Source: Streptomyces sp. DSM 15324 (lineage in GTDB: Bacteria; Actinomycetota; Actinomycetes; Streptomycetales; Streptomycetaceae). Taken from it: 64,000 nt of DNA. Each line of letters starts with the position of its first letter. The first letter of the stretch is position 1. Under the pieces are notes generated by a model. It saw nothing but the letters and a program-made list of their open reading frames with translations, was not told the DNA's origin and did not search any database. The DNA lies in the NCBI RefSeq assembly GCF_001514285.1, contig NZ_KQ949024.1, forward strand, positions 772,700 through 836,699, given 5' to 3'. Of the stretch, positions 36,005-44,735 are shown in pieces. The translations under genes and the position numbers were made by a program.

Positions 36005-37195
36005 TCAGGAGCGTACTTCGAGCAGCGGGACGAGCTGTTCGGCAGGCGTCATCGAGCCGTGGTTGCCGACCATGGCCGACTCCTTGGGCTCCCGCTCGGA
36101 GGCGATGATCAGGACGTCGTCCCGGGCGGCGGCGATCACGTCACCGAGCCGGTCGTACACACGGTCGTCGATGTGCGGGCCGAACCAGCCCGCGGCGATC
36201 GCCTCGTCCCGCGAGGCCACCCAGAACTGTTCGCCGAGCACCTCGCGCCAGCAGGTCAGCACGTCGTCGGCGGCGCCGGGGACGGCGTAGACATGGCGGG
36301 CGCGGCCCTCGCCGCCGAGCAGGGCGACTCCGGCGCGCAGCTCCCAGTCCTCGTCGAAGTCGATGCGGTGCTGCTCGTCGAAGGGGATGTCGACCATGCC
36401 GTGGTCGGCGGTGACGTAGAGCGCGCTGCGCGGGGGCAGTTGCTCGGCGAGGCGCTGGACCAGCCGGTCGACGTACATGAGCTGGCCGCGCCAGGTGTCG
36501 GAGGCCACGCCGTAGCGGTGGCCCGCGCCGTCCAGTTCGGCGTAGTACGTGTAGACGAGGGAGCGGTCGCCGGCGGCGAGTTGCGCGGCGGCGAGGTCCA
36601 TGCGCTCCTCACCGGTGAGCCGCCCGTGGAACGTGCCGCCGCTGAGCGCGACCTTGGTCAGCGGGGTGTTCTGGAAGGCGGGCGAGGAGACCTGCGCGGC
36701 GTGCACGCCCGCCCGGTCGGCGAGCTGGAAGACGGTGGGGTACGGCTGCCAGGTGTGCGGCGCGGTCCACGGGTGCCAGCGCAGCTGGTTCATCAGCTCG
36801 CCGGTGGCCGGGTCGCGCACGGTGTAGCCGGGCAGGCCGTGGGCGCCCGGCGGGAGGCCGGTGCCGACGGAGGCGAGGGAGGTCGCGGTGGTCGCCGGGT
36901 AGCCGGCGGTGAGCGGGCGGCCGGTGCCGCCGCGGGAGCCGCCGAGCAGCGCGTGCAGATACGGCGCCTCGTCCGGGTGGGCCTTGATCTGCTCCCAGCC
37001 GAGGCCGTCGATCAGGAAGACGCAGTTCCGGTCGGCCGGGGTGAGTTCCTCGATCGCCGCGGTCACCCCGGGCACGCCCATGCCGGCGGCGAGTGTGGGC
37101 AGCAGGTCGGCGAGGGAGCCGGTGCCGTACTCGGGGACGGGGGCGGAGGAGACGGCGAGGGGTTCGGGGTGGTCCCAGGAGGCGGGGGCGGCCAT
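36005..37195 (-). CDS. Alkaline-phosphatase-superfamily phosphodiesterase
   Basis: A 396-residue member of the type I phosphodiesterase/nucleotide pyrophosphatase group. Metal and nucleophile residues are visible as FLIDGLGWEQ, the Thr/Ser nucleophile segment YPATTATSLAS, YVTADHGMVD and VGNHGSMTP. There is no signal peptide, so it is probably cytoplasmic and may cleave a nucleotide or phosphonate diester. Its ATG overlaps the DUF5998 stop as TGATG. Location beside thymidine kinase hints at nucleotide metabolism, but that is only context. Confidence 0.9.
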   Translation of the reverse strand: MAAPASWDHPEPLAVSSAPVPEYGTGSLADLLPTLAAGMGVPGVTAAIEELTPADRNCVFLIDGLGWEQIKAHPDEAPYLHALLGGSRGGTGRPLTAGYPATTATSLASVGTGLPPGAHGLPGYTVRDPATGELMNQLRWHPWTAPHTWQPYPTVFQLADRAGVHAAQVSSPAFQNTPLTKVALSGGTFHGRLTGEERMDLAAAQLAAGDRSLVYTYYAELDGAGHRYGVASDTWRGQLMYVDRLVQRLAEQLPPRSALYVTADHGMVDIPFDEQHRIDFDEDWELRAGVALLGGEGRARHVYAVPGAADDVLTCWREVLGEQFWVASRDEAIAAGWFGPHIDDRVYDRLGDVIAAARDDVLIIASEREPKESAMVGNHGSMTPAEQLVPLLEVRS

Positions 37196-37782
37196 CAGCG
37201 GGAGGTGTCCGCGGTCGCCTCGGAGAGCGCCTGGGCGAAGACCAGCGTCTGGCGCACCGTCTCCGGTCCGTCGCCCGCCTCGCTGACACGCAGGCTGAGG
37301 TCGTCCGCCGTGGAGTTGCCCGTGTAGCCGTGGTCGGCGTCGCAGTTGGGGTCGCCGCAGGCGGCCGGCTCCAGGTCGATGCGGGAGACGGCGCCCCAGC
37401 CGATGGTCAGCACGACCTCGCGGGGCAGGGTACCGGGGGTGTAGGACTCCGGGTTCGCCACCACGCGGCTGAGGACGACGGAGGAGATCCGGCCGAGCTT
37501 CACCGACTCCGTGGACGTCGTGGCGTACGGCGTCGGGGAGGTGGTGTCGGCGGCCTGCTCGTCGGTGTGGCTGACGATGAAGCGGTTGCCGGTGAGGACC
37601 AGCACGGTCACATGCCGGCGCACCTCGTTCTGGTCGAACGTGGTCTCCTGGTGGACCAGGTACGACCGGATCGGCTCGCCGCCCACGGCGGCCTCCACCG
37701 CCTCGGCCACGAGGGCCGGGTAGTAGCCGCTGCGCTCGATCGCCGCGCGCAGCCCCTGGGTCGTCGTACTGGTCTTGGCCAT
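37195..37782 (-). CDS. DUF5998 protein
   Basis: A 195-residue conserved actinobacterial protein (start MAKTSTTTQGLRAAIERSGYYP). Features include an HTDEQ segment, a C-x4-C-x3-H metal-type cluster (ACGDPNCDADHG) and a C-terminal RQTLVFAQALSEA helix. The function is unknown. The ATG at 37782 is preferred over the start at 37806, because an AGGATGG site precedes it. It is the first gene of the unit that includes the phosphodiesterase and thymidine kinase. Confidence 0.88.
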   Translation of the reverse strand: MAKTSTTTQGLRAAIERSGYYPALVAEAVEAAVGGEPIRSYLVHQETTFDQNEVRRHVTVLVLTGNRFIVSHTDEQAADTTSPTPYATTSTESVKLGRISSVVLSRVVANPESYTPGTLPREVVLTIGWGAVSRIDLEPAACGDPNCDADHGYTGNSTADDLSLRVSEAGDGPETVRQTLVFAQALSEATADTSR

Positions 37783-37866
37783 GCCGTCCATCCTACGGGG
37801 ACCCACTGACTGCGAGGCACCGCTCGCGGGTGCCCGGTCCGGGGCCGCGCGGGGACGCCCGGCCCG

Positions 37867-40686
37867 TCAGTACGCCGGCAGGGTCCGCGGGCCGAGGTCG
37901 TCGCGGACCGGGGGCGGGGCGAGGCGGACCGAGGCGCCCAGGACGCTGACGCCGTGCCGGGCGACGACGACCGGCTCCAGGGTGACCGCGACGACCTCGG
38001 GGTGGTCGTCGACCAGGCGGGAGACGCGCAGCAGCAGCTCTTCCAGGGCGGGGGTGTCGACCGGGGCGGCGCCGCGCCAGCCGAAGAGCAGGGGGGCCGT
38101 GCGGATCGAGCGGATCAGGGAGGTCGCGTCGCGGTCGGTCACCGGCACCAGGCGGTGCGCCATGTCGCCGAGCAGCTGGGAGGCCGCTCCGGCGAGCCCG
38201 AAGGAGAGCACGGCGCCGGCCGCCGGGTCGATGACCGCGCGGACGACGGTGTCGACCCCGCGCGGGGCCATCGCCTGGACGACCGGACGGATCTCCTCCG
38301 GCCTGCCGAACAGTTCGGTCAACTCGGTGTACGCCCGGCGCAGTTGTTCCTCGTCGGCGAGGTCGAGGCGGACGCCGCCCAGGTCGGCGCGGTGGCGCAG
38401 GTGCGGGGCGGTGGCCTTGAGGGCGACGGGGTAGCCGAGCGCGCCGGCGGCGCGGGCCGCGTCGTCGGGGGTGGGCGCGGGGGTGGCGCGGCGGGGGTGG
38501 ACGCCGTAGTGCCCGAGCAGCTCGCAGGTCTCCTCGGTGCCGAGGGTGAGGCCCTCTCCGCGGGAGAGGAGCCCGTCGATCAGGCGGGCGGCGCCCTTCT
38601 CGTCGATGTCGTCGTAGGCGGGCACCCTGCCGGGGTCGGCGGCCTCGCGTCGCCACTGTCCGTACTTCACCGCTTCGGCGAGGGCGCGTACGGCGCGTTC
38701 GGCGGCGGGGTAGGCGGGGATGAGGTGGGCGCCCGCGGGGGCCTCCACCGCGGGGGCGCCCTCGGGGGTGCCGGGCCGGGGCGGGGCCGTGTCACGCGCG
38801 CGTGCGCCGGCTCCGGCGCGTGGTGCGGTGCTGGTCGCGGCGGACAGCGCGGCGGCGAGGCCGCCGAGTTCCACGTGGACGACGAGGACCGGCTTGGCGG
38901 GGGCCGCGGCGGCCGCCGAGCGCAGGGCCTGGGCGAGGGCCGCGTCGCTGGGCGAGGTCTCGCCGATCGCGGGGATCGCCGTCACCACGACCGCGTCGCA
39001 GGTCTCGTCGGCGAGCGCCCGGGCGAGCGCGGCGTGGAAGTCGTCCGCCGACGCCTCGGTGGTCAGGTCCAGCGGGGGCTGCGGGCGCAGCCCCTCGGAG
39101 AGGCAGGCGTCGTACGTCAGCAGGCCGAGCGACTCGGAGTTGCCGAGGATGGCGACCCGGGGTCCGGTCGGCAGGGGCTGGCGGGCGAGGAGCAGGCCCG
39201 CGTCGACCAGTTCGGTGATGGTGTCGACGCGGATGACGCCGGCCTGGCGCAGCAGTGCCGACACGGTGGCGTGCGGGAGCCGGGTGGCGCGGACCGCGTG
39301 GCCCTGCGGGGCGGAGCCGGAGCCCTGGACGACCACCAGGGGCTTGGCCGCCGCGGTGCGCCGGGCGAGGCGGGTGAACTTGCGGGGGTTGCCGATGGAT
39401 TCGAGGTACATCAGGGCGACGTCCGTGTCCGGGTCGTCGTACCAGTACTGGAGGACGTCGTTGCCCGAGACGTCCGCGCGGTTGCCGGAGGAGACGAAGG
39501 TGGACACCCCGGTGGTGCCGGTGACGCCACCGCCACGCCGGTGCAGCCGGGACAGCAGGGCGATGCCGATGGCGCCGGACTGGGCGAACACTCCGATGCG
39601 GCCGGGGCGCGGCATCTGAGGGGCGAGCGAGGCGTTGAGCCGGACCTGCGGCGAGGTGTTGATGACGCCGAACGCGTTGGGGCCGATGATCCGCATGCCG
39701 TACGCGCGTGCGTGGCGGACGAGGGCGCGCTGGCGTTCGCGGCCGTCGGGGCCGCTCTCGGCGTAACCGGCGGAGAGCACGACGAGGCCCTGGACGCCGT
39801 GCTCCCCGCACGCGCGGACGACCTCGGGCACCTGCTCGGCGGGGACGGCGACGATCGCGAGGTCGACGGGGCCGGCGATCTCGCGCACGGAACGGTGGGC
39901 GGGGATGCCGTCGATGTCCTTGAGGTCCTCGGGGAAGGCCGGGTTCACGGCGTACATCGGGCCGGTGAAGCCCGCCGCGCGGAGGTTGCCGAGGACGCTG
40001 CGGCCGACGCCGCCGGGGGCGCGCCCGGTGCCGAACACGGCGACCGAGCCGGGTGCCAGCAGCCGTCGTACGGAGTGGGACTCGGCGCGCTGCTCCCGCG
40101 CGCGCTGCACGGCCAGGGACCGCGCGGTGGGTTCGAGGTCCAGCTCCAGGCGGACGACGCCGTCCTCGAAACTGCGCTGCTGGGTGTAGCCGGCATCCGT
40201 GAACACCTTGATCATCTTGGTGTTGGCGGGCAGCACCTCGGCGGCGAACCGGCGGATGTCGCGCTCGCGCGCGACAGCCGCGATGTGTTCGAGGAGGGCG
40301 GAGGCGACGCCGCGCCCCTGGTGGGCGTCCTGGACGAGGAAGGCGACCTCGGCCTCGTCGGCGGGTGCGGAGGCGGGCATGCCGTCGGCACCAATGCGGT
40401 CATAGCGTACGGTGGCGATGAACTCGCCGCCGACCGTGGCCGCGAGTCCCACCCTGTCCACAAAGTCGTGGTGCGTGAAGCGGTGGACGTCCTTCGCGGA
40501 CAGGCGCGGGTAGGGCGCGAAGAAGCGGTAGTACTTCGACTCGTCCGAGACCTGCTCGTAGAAGCTGACCAGGCGCTCGGCGTCATCGACGGTGATGGGG
40601 CGGATGCGCGCGGTGCCGCCGTCGCGCAGCACCACGTCGGCTTCCCAGTGGGCGGGGTACGCGTGCCGGTCCGAGGCGCTCTGCAT
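37867..40686 (-). CDS. GNAT acetyltransferase fused to NDP-forming acyl-CoA synthetase
   Basis: A 939-residue fusion. The GNAT domain (about 20-185) has the acetyl-CoA loop QDAHQGRGVASALLEH. The CoA-binding domain starts near residue 205 (VAVFGTGRAPGGVGRSV). The succinyl-CoA-synthetase-like flavodoxin part and an ATP-grasp domain (about 705-925) follow. This architecture is that of Pat/Pka-type protein lysine acetyltransferases, which acetylate acyl-CoA synthetases, with the synthetase-like part usually acting as sensor. The ATP-grasp part here looks complete, so acyl-CoA ligase activity cannot be excluded. The ATG at 40686 is chosen over a TTG ten codons upstream. Confidence 0.9.
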   Translation of the reverse strand: MQSASDRHAYPAHWEADVVLRDGGTARIRPITVDDAERLVSFYEQVSDESKYYRFFAPYPRLSAKDVHRFTHHDFVDRVGLAATVGGEFIATVRYDRIGADGMPASAPADEAEVAFLVQDAHQGRGVASALLEHIAAVARERDIRRFAAEVLPANTKMIKVFTDAGYTQQRSFEDGVVRLELDLEPTARSLAVQRAREQRAESHSVRRLLAPGSVAVFGTGRAPGGVGRSVLGNLRAAGFTGPMYAVNPAFPEDLKDIDGIPAHRSVREIAGPVDLAIVAVPAEQVPEVVRACGEHGVQGLVVLSAGYAESGPDGRERQRALVRHARAYGMRIIGPNAFGVINTSPQVRLNASLAPQMPRPGRIGVFAQSGAIGIALLSRLHRRGGGVTGTTGVSTFVSSGNRADVSGNDVLQYWYDDPDTDVALMYLESIGNPRKFTRLARRTAAAKPLVVVQGSGSAPQGHAVRATRLPHATVSALLRQAGVIRVDTITELVDAGLLLARQPLPTGPRVAILGNSESLGLLTYDACLSEGLRPQPPLDLTTEASADDFHAALARALADETCDAVVVTAIPAIGETSPSDAALAQALRSAAAAAPAKPVLVVHVELGGLAAALSAATSTAPRAGAGARARDTAPPRPGTPEGAPAVEAPAGAHLIPAYPAAERAVRALAEAVKYGQWRREAADPGRVPAYDDIDEKGAARLIDGLLSRGEGLTLGTEETCELLGHYGVHPRRATPAPTPDDAARAAGALGYPVALKATAPHLRHRADLGGVRLDLADEEQLRRAYTELTELFGRPEEIRPVVQAMAPRGVDTVVRAVIDPAAGAVLSFGLAGAASQLLGDMAHRLVPVTDRDATSLIRSIRTAPLLFGWRGAAPVDTPALEELLLRVSRLVDDHPEVVAVTLEPVVVARHGVSVLGASVRLAPPPVRDDLGPRTLPAY

Positions 40687-40826
40687 GGGGCCCAGAGTAC
40701 GGCTCGCGTACGACAACGGCGCGAGGCAGTCTGTGGAGGACGGGGGCCGGATCGAGGCCGCGATCCGGTGACCGCCCGAGGGACGGGACGTCCGACCCGT
40801 TCCTCACCGGCTTCACGTGTGGAACA

Positions 40827-40858
40827 CTGGTCTAGACAACACCGGTCTAGACAACCTG
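40827..40858 (+). promoter_or_regulatory. Two tandem DasR-type operators (dre)
   Basis: ACTGGTCTAGACAACA (40827-40842) is followed directly by CCGGTCTAGACAACCT (40843-40858); each holds the GGTCTAGAC core of DasR sites (consensus near ACTGGTCTAGACCACT). They lie 22-53 bases ahead of ptsH. DasR is the Streptomyces GntR repressor of aminosugar uptake, and ptsH is one of its known targets. N-acetylglucosamine metabolites should relieve repression. Confidence 0.88.
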
Positions 40859-40879
40859 AGAACCGAAGGGCAGCAACAC

Positions 40880-41161
40880 ATGGCTGAGCGCCGCGTCAAC
40901 GTCGGCTGGGCCGAGGGCCTCCACGCCCGCCCCGCTTCCATCTTCGTCCGAGCCGCCACGGCCGCAGGCGTCCCGGTGACGATCGCCAAGGCCGACGGCA
41001 ACCCCGTCAACGCGGCCTCCATGCTGGCCGTCCTCGGCCTCGGCGCGAAGGGGGGCGAGGAGATCGTCCTCGCCTCCGACGCCGAGGGCGCGGACGTCGC
41101 TCTGGACCGGCTGGCCAAGCTGGTCGCCGAGGGTCTCGAGGAACTCCCCGAGACCGTCTGA
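40880..41161 (+). CDS. ptsH: Phosphocarrier protein HPr
   Basis: A 93-residue PTS phosphocarrier. H15 in GLHARPAS takes phosphate from enzyme I and passes it to EIIA domains. The S47-M-L-A-V-L-G-L-G segment is also typical. The ATG at 40880 follows GAAGGG; the longer frame would include the operators. It is transcribed alone, with tandem DasR-type sites in front and a strong T-tailed terminator behind. The other PTS genes lie elsewhere. Confidence 0.96.
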   Translation: MAERRVNVGWAEGLHARPASIFVRAATAAGVPVTIAKADGNPVNAASMLAVLGLGAKGGEEIVLASDAEGADVALDRLAKLVAEGLEELPETV

Positions 41162-41168
41162 GGCACAG

Positions 41169-41213
41169 ACCGGGCCGCGTCACCTTCGAAAGGTGGCGCG
41201 GCCCGGTTTTTTT
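41169..41213 (+). terminator. Rho-independent terminator of ptsH
   Basis: A long stem built on ACCGGGCCGCG and its complement CGCGGCCCGGT (41169-41207, extended inwards by CACCTT/AAGGTG), followed by seven T residues (41207-41213). It is the most classical terminator in the window. Confidence 0.93.
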
Positions 41214-41338
41214 GCACAAACGGAAACCCGGCTCCGGGCACACCGAAAGCGCACCTCCGAGAATTCCCGGGCGCGCATGAAAAGGGCAGCGGAAATACTC
41301 CTCCGCCGAATATCCCTTCTTTGTATACGGCCCCCGTG

Positions 41339-42034
41339 TTAATGCCGCAGCCCCGTCATGTTTACGGGAGGTTGCGAAGTCCTCACACGGTCGGCGCGGT
41401 CCGCGCCGCCGGCGAAACGCAGGCGGTGCACGGCCGTGGCGCGCTCGGTGTGCAGGGCCGTGACCGTCCGCGCGCGCTCCTGGTCGCCGCGCGCCACCGC
41501 GTCCACGATCGCGCCGTGCTCGGCCCAGGACTCCACCGGGTCGGCCGGCGCGTCCACCGCGTACATCCAGGCGATCTTGTGGCGGAGCTGGGTGAGCATC
41601 GAGGTGAGGGCGTGGCTCCCGGAGGCCTGGGCGAGCGTCTCGTGGAACCAGCCGCCCAGCGAGCGCAGATCCTCGCTGTTGCCCCTGCGGGCCCGCTCCT
41701 GGCCCAGCCGGACGAGGCCGCGGAGCACCTTCAGATGCGCCTCCGTGCGGCGCTGGGCGGCCCGGGCGGCCCCCAGCGGCTCCAGGAGCATGCGCATCTC
41801 CAGCAGGTCGGCCGCCTCCTGCTCGGTCGGCTCCGCGACGCACGCGCCCGCGTGCCGCCGGGTGACGACGAAGCCCTCGGCCTCCAGGGTGCGCAGCGCC
41901 TCCCGGACGGGGACGCGGGAGACGCCGTAGCGGCGGGCGAGGAGTTCCTCGGTGAGACGGCTGCCGCGCTCGTAGACACCCGCGACGATGTCGTCCCGGA
42001 TGGCCGTGCACACCGAGTGCGCCGGAATACGCAT
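41339..42034 (-). CDS. GntR/FadR-family transcriptional regulator
   Basis: A 231-residue regulator. The winged HTH (about 8-70) includes LARRYGVSRVPVREALRTLEAEGFV. The FCD ligand domain (about 80-215) has H/D metal-type residues (WFHETLAQASGS, EHGAIVDAVARGD). Such proteins sense small carboxylates or sugar acids. No metabolic gene is adjacent, so the target is unknown. The ATG has GGAGG upstream. It is neighbour to ptsH but convergent with it, so a link to sugar control is only positional. Confidence 0.9.
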   Translation of the reverse strand: MRIPAHSVCTAIRDDIVAGVYERGSRLTEELLARRYGVSRVPVREALRTLEAEGFVVTRRHAGACVAEPTEQEAADLLEMRMLLEPLGAARAAQRRTEAHLKVLRGLVRLGQERARRGNSEDLRSLGGWFHETLAQASGSHALTSMLTQLRHKIAWMYAVDAPADPVESWAEHGAIVDAVARGDQERARTVTALHTERATAVHRLRFAGGADRADRVRTSQPPVNMTGLRH

Positions 42035-42183
42035 GACCGCCTCCGTCTTAATCCCCGTGAAACGTCGCCGAGCTCCGCCGATTGACGTGTGTTCCGTGAC
42101 TCTATTGCAATCAGCCGCAATTTCCGAAGACGGACCGGAATCCAGGGATATTTTTTGGACAGCGGGGTGGCGAAAACGGCGAA

Positions 42184-42208
42184 AGCCCCGGCCACTGGGG
42201 CCGGGGCT
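42184..42208. terminator. Terminator of the M23 gene
   Basis: AGCCCCGGCC (42184-42193) pairs with GGCCGGGGCT (42199-42208), a perfect 10-bp stem 26 bases past the M23 peptidase stop. Confidence 0.85.
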
Positions 42209-42233
42209 CGGGACGCGGTGTCGCCGGGTGGCG

Positions 42234-42977
42234 TCAGACGTTGACGCCGTGCTGACGGAGGTAGGCGACCGGGTCGATGTCGGAGCCGTACTCCGCCGTC
42301 GTCCGGGCCTCGAAGTGCAGGTGCGGGCCGGTGACGTTGCCGGTCGCGCCGGACAGGCCGATCTGCTGCCCGGGGGTGACCTGCTGGCCGACCGAGACCC
42401 CGATGGAGGACAGGTGGGCGTACTGGGTGTACGTGCCGTCGTTCATCCGGATGACGACGTTGTTGCCGTACGACCCGCCCCAGCCCGCCTCGACGACGGT
42501 ACCGAGGCCGACCGCGTGCACGGGGGTGCCGCTGGCGGCGTGGAAGTCGATGCCGGTGTGGCTGCCGGAGGACCACAGGGAGCTGCTCGCGTGGTAGCCG
42601 GTGGAGACGTAGGACCCGGTGATCGGCAGCACGAAGGCGTTCAGGCGCTTGCGCTCGGCCTCACGGGCGGCACGCACGCGTGCCTCGCGCTCCTCGGCGG
42701 CCTTCTTGGCGGCGGCCTCGCGCGCGGCCTCCTCGAAAGCTGCCCTCTTCTGCAGGGCGACCTGGTCGTCGACCTGCTCGGCGACGGCCTCGCCGGCCGT
42801 GACGACCGGGATCAGGCCGGTCTGTTCGGGGGTCGGCTCCGCGGCGAAGGCCGGGCTGGAGGCGACGGTGGCCATGACACCGGTGGTGGTCAGCGCCGCG
42901 AAACCCGCCGCGCGGGCGGTGGTGCGCTGCATCCGGCTGGGCCGGCGGTGCTTCCCGGTGGTGCAGGTGTACGCCAT
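42234..42977 (-). CDS. Secreted M23 peptidoglycan endopeptidase
   Basis: A 247-residue exported peptidase. The signal peptide ends near residue 46 (SSPAFA then AEP). A Glu/Ala/Arg-rich coiled coil (about 72-112) leads to the LytM domain, whose zinc ligands are visible as HTGIDFHA and GPHLHFEAR with TQYAHLS between. It should cut cross-bridges of peptidoglycan during growth or spore wall remodelling. All catalytic residues are present. It is preceded by a c-di-AMP riboswitch, as for several Streptomyces cell-wall lytic genes. Confidence 0.94.
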   Translation of the reverse strand: MAYTCTTGKHRRPSRMQRTTARAAGFAALTTTGVMATVASSPAFAAEPTPEQTGLIPVVTAGEAVAEQVDDQVALQKRAAFEEAAREAAAKKAAEEREARVRAAREAERKRLNAFVLPITGSYVSTGYHASSSLWSSGSHTGIDFHAASGTPVHAVGLGTVVEAGWGGSYGNNVVIRMNDGTYTQYAHLSSIGVSVGQQVTPGQQIGLSGATGNVTGPHLHFEARTTAEYGSDIDPVAYLRQHGVNV

Positions 42978-42981
42978 GAAG

Positions 42982-43135
42982 GGCGAGCGGTCCTTTCCTT
43001 CCCTCTCGCCTACCGGGTTAGCTGACGGGTTCGGAGCAGGAAGGTCTCCTACGGACCCCCTCGCTCACGCGCGGGCGTCCGATTCACCCCAGGGACTTCA
43101 TGGGTCCCCGGCTCCCCTGGCTCGCGCCGTACGGG
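42982..43135 (-). ncRNA. ydaO-yuaA (cyclic di-AMP) riboswitch
   Basis: Read on the minus strand, the leader contains the hallmark blocks in order: GAGCCGGGGACCC, GGGGTGAATCGG, GACCTTCCTGCTCCGAACCC, GTCAGCTAACCCGGTAGGC and GAGAGGGAAGG. It ends just before the M23 start. ydaO RNAs bind c-di-AMP and usually turn off cell-wall hydrolase genes such as rpfA in S. coelicolor. The 5' limit is approximate. A GGCGAG/CTCGCC pairing (43005-43010 with 42982-42987) next to the start could be part of the expression platform. Confidence 0.88.
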
Positions 43136-43295
43136 GACTCGGCGATGACTGTCCGGTGCCGCGGATGCGGCGCGGTGCCTGACGAACAGTCGGGCCGACG
43201 CTATGCGGGACCGTTATCAATCCTCAAACGGATCACGGTTTTTGTAGCGCACGCCACAGCACAGACACACAACCTCCGCATCAATTCGGACATCT

Positions 43296-43325
43296 TGCGG
43301 CCCCGGGACGACGCCCGGGGCCGCA
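43296..43325. terminator. Terminator of the M16 operon
   Basis: A perfect 12-bp stem TGCGGCCCCGGG/CCCGGGGCCGCA (43296-43307 with 43314-43325), 22 bases past the second M16 peptidase stop. Confidence 0.88.
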
Positions 43326-43346
43326 GTACGTCCGCCTCTCCCGTGC

Positions 43347-44735
43347 CTACTCGGCGGGGACCACGGTGACTTCGCCGATCCCGAGCGCCTCGACGGGCTC
43401 CTTGATCTGCGCCGCGTCACCGACGAGGACGGTCACCAGACGGTCCACCGGGAAGGCGCTCACGGCCGCGGCGGTGGCCTCGACCGTGCCGGTCGCGGCG
43501 AGCTGGCGGTAGAGCGTGGCCTGGTAGTCGTCGGGCAGGAACTGCTCGACCTGGTCGGCCAGCGTGCTCGCGACGGCCGCCGCGGTCTCGTACTTCAGCG
43601 GCGCCACGCCCACCAGGTTCTGCACGGCGACATCGCGCTCGGCGTCCGTCAGGCCCTCCGCCGCGAGGGTGCGCAGCACCTTCCACAGGTCGTCCAGGGC
43701 GGGACCGGTGTTCGGCGTGTCGACGGAACCGCTGATGGCGAGCATCGCGGCGCCCGAGCCGTCCGGGGCGGAGCGCAGGACCTGCCCGAAGGCACGCACG
43801 CCGTACGTGTAGCCCTTCTCCTCGCGCAGGACGCGGTCGAGGCGGGAGGTGAGGGTGCCGCCGAGGCAGTAGGTGCCGAGGACCTGGGCGGCCCACACGC
43901 GTGCGTGCCGGTCGGCGCCGACGCGGCCGATGAGCAGCTGCGTCTGGACGGCGCCGGGGCGGTCCACGATGACGACGCGGCCGGTGTCGTCGGCGGTCAC
44001 CGGCGGGACGGGCCGCTGCTGGGCCGGGGAGCCCGTCCAGGCGCCCAGGGTCTCGCCGAGGAGCGCGGCGAGGTCGATGCCCGTGAGGTCGCCGACGACC
44101 ACGGCGGTGGACGTGGCCGGCCGGACGTGGCGCTCGTAGAAGGCGCGTACGGCGGCGGAGTCGATCTTCTCGACGGTCTCCGCGGTGCCCTGGCGCGGCC
44201 GCGACATGCGCACGGTCGCCGGGAACAGCTCCTTGGAGAGCTCCTTGGCGGCGCGTCGGGAGGGGTTGGCCAGCTCGTGCGGGATCTCGTCGAGCCGGTT
44301 GTGGACGAGACGCTCCACCTCGCTGTCGGCGAAGGCGGGGGCGCGCAGGGCGTCGGCGAGCAGGCCGAGCGCCTTGGGCAGCCGGGAGGCGGGCACCTCC
44401 AGGCTGATCCGGACGCCGGGGTGGTCGGCGTGGGCGTCGAGGGTGGCGCCGCAGCGCTCCAGCTCGGCGGCGAACTCCTCGGCGGAGTGCTTGTCGGTGC
44501 CCTCGGTGAACGCGCGCGCCATGATCGTGGCGACGCCGTCCAGGCCGGACGGCTCGGCGTCCAGGGGCGCGTCGAGGAGGACCTCGACGGCGACGACCTG
44601 CTGGCCGGGGCGGTGGCAGTGCAGGACGGTCAGGCCGTTGTCCAGCGTGCCGCGCTCGGGCGCCGGGAACGCCCACGGCCTGGCCTCGCCCGCCCGGGGC
44701 TGGGGGTGGAAGTCCATCGTGGCGAGCTCCGTCAC
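43347..44735 (-). CDS. M16 family protein, non-catalytic partner
   Basis: A 462-residue M16 (pitrilysin/MPP-like) protein with two homologous halves. The zinc motif H-x-x-E-H is absent at the expected place (the sequence there is SGLDGVATIMARAF), so it is not a protease itself. It keeps the substrate-contacting C-terminal region with the R/Y pair (EEKGYTYGVRAF). It should form the alpha-like regulatory subunit with the protein encoded upstream. The GTG start overlaps the upstream stop (GTGA). Confidence 0.9.
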   Translation of the reverse strand: MTELATMDFHPQPRAGEARPWAFPAPERGTLDNGLTVLHCHRPGQQVVAVEVLLDAPLDAEPSGLDGVATIMARAFTEGTDKHSAEEFAAELERCGATLDAHADHPGVRISLEVPASRLPKALGLLADALRAPAFADSEVERLVHNRLDEIPHELANPSRRAAKELSKELFPATVRMSRPRQGTAETVEKIDSAAVRAFYERHVRPATSTAVVVGDLTGIDLAALLGETLGAWTGSPAQQRPVPPVTADDTGRVVIVDRPGAVQTQLLIGRVGADRHARVWAAQVLGTYCLGGTLTSRLDRVLREEKGYTYGVRAFGQVLRSAPDGSGAAMLAISGSVDTPNTGPALDDLWKVLRTLAAEGLTDAERDVAVQNLVGVAPLKYETAAAVASTLADQVEQFLPDDYQATLYRQLAATGTVEATAAAVSAFPVDRLVTVLVGDAAQIKEPVEALGIGEVTVVPAE

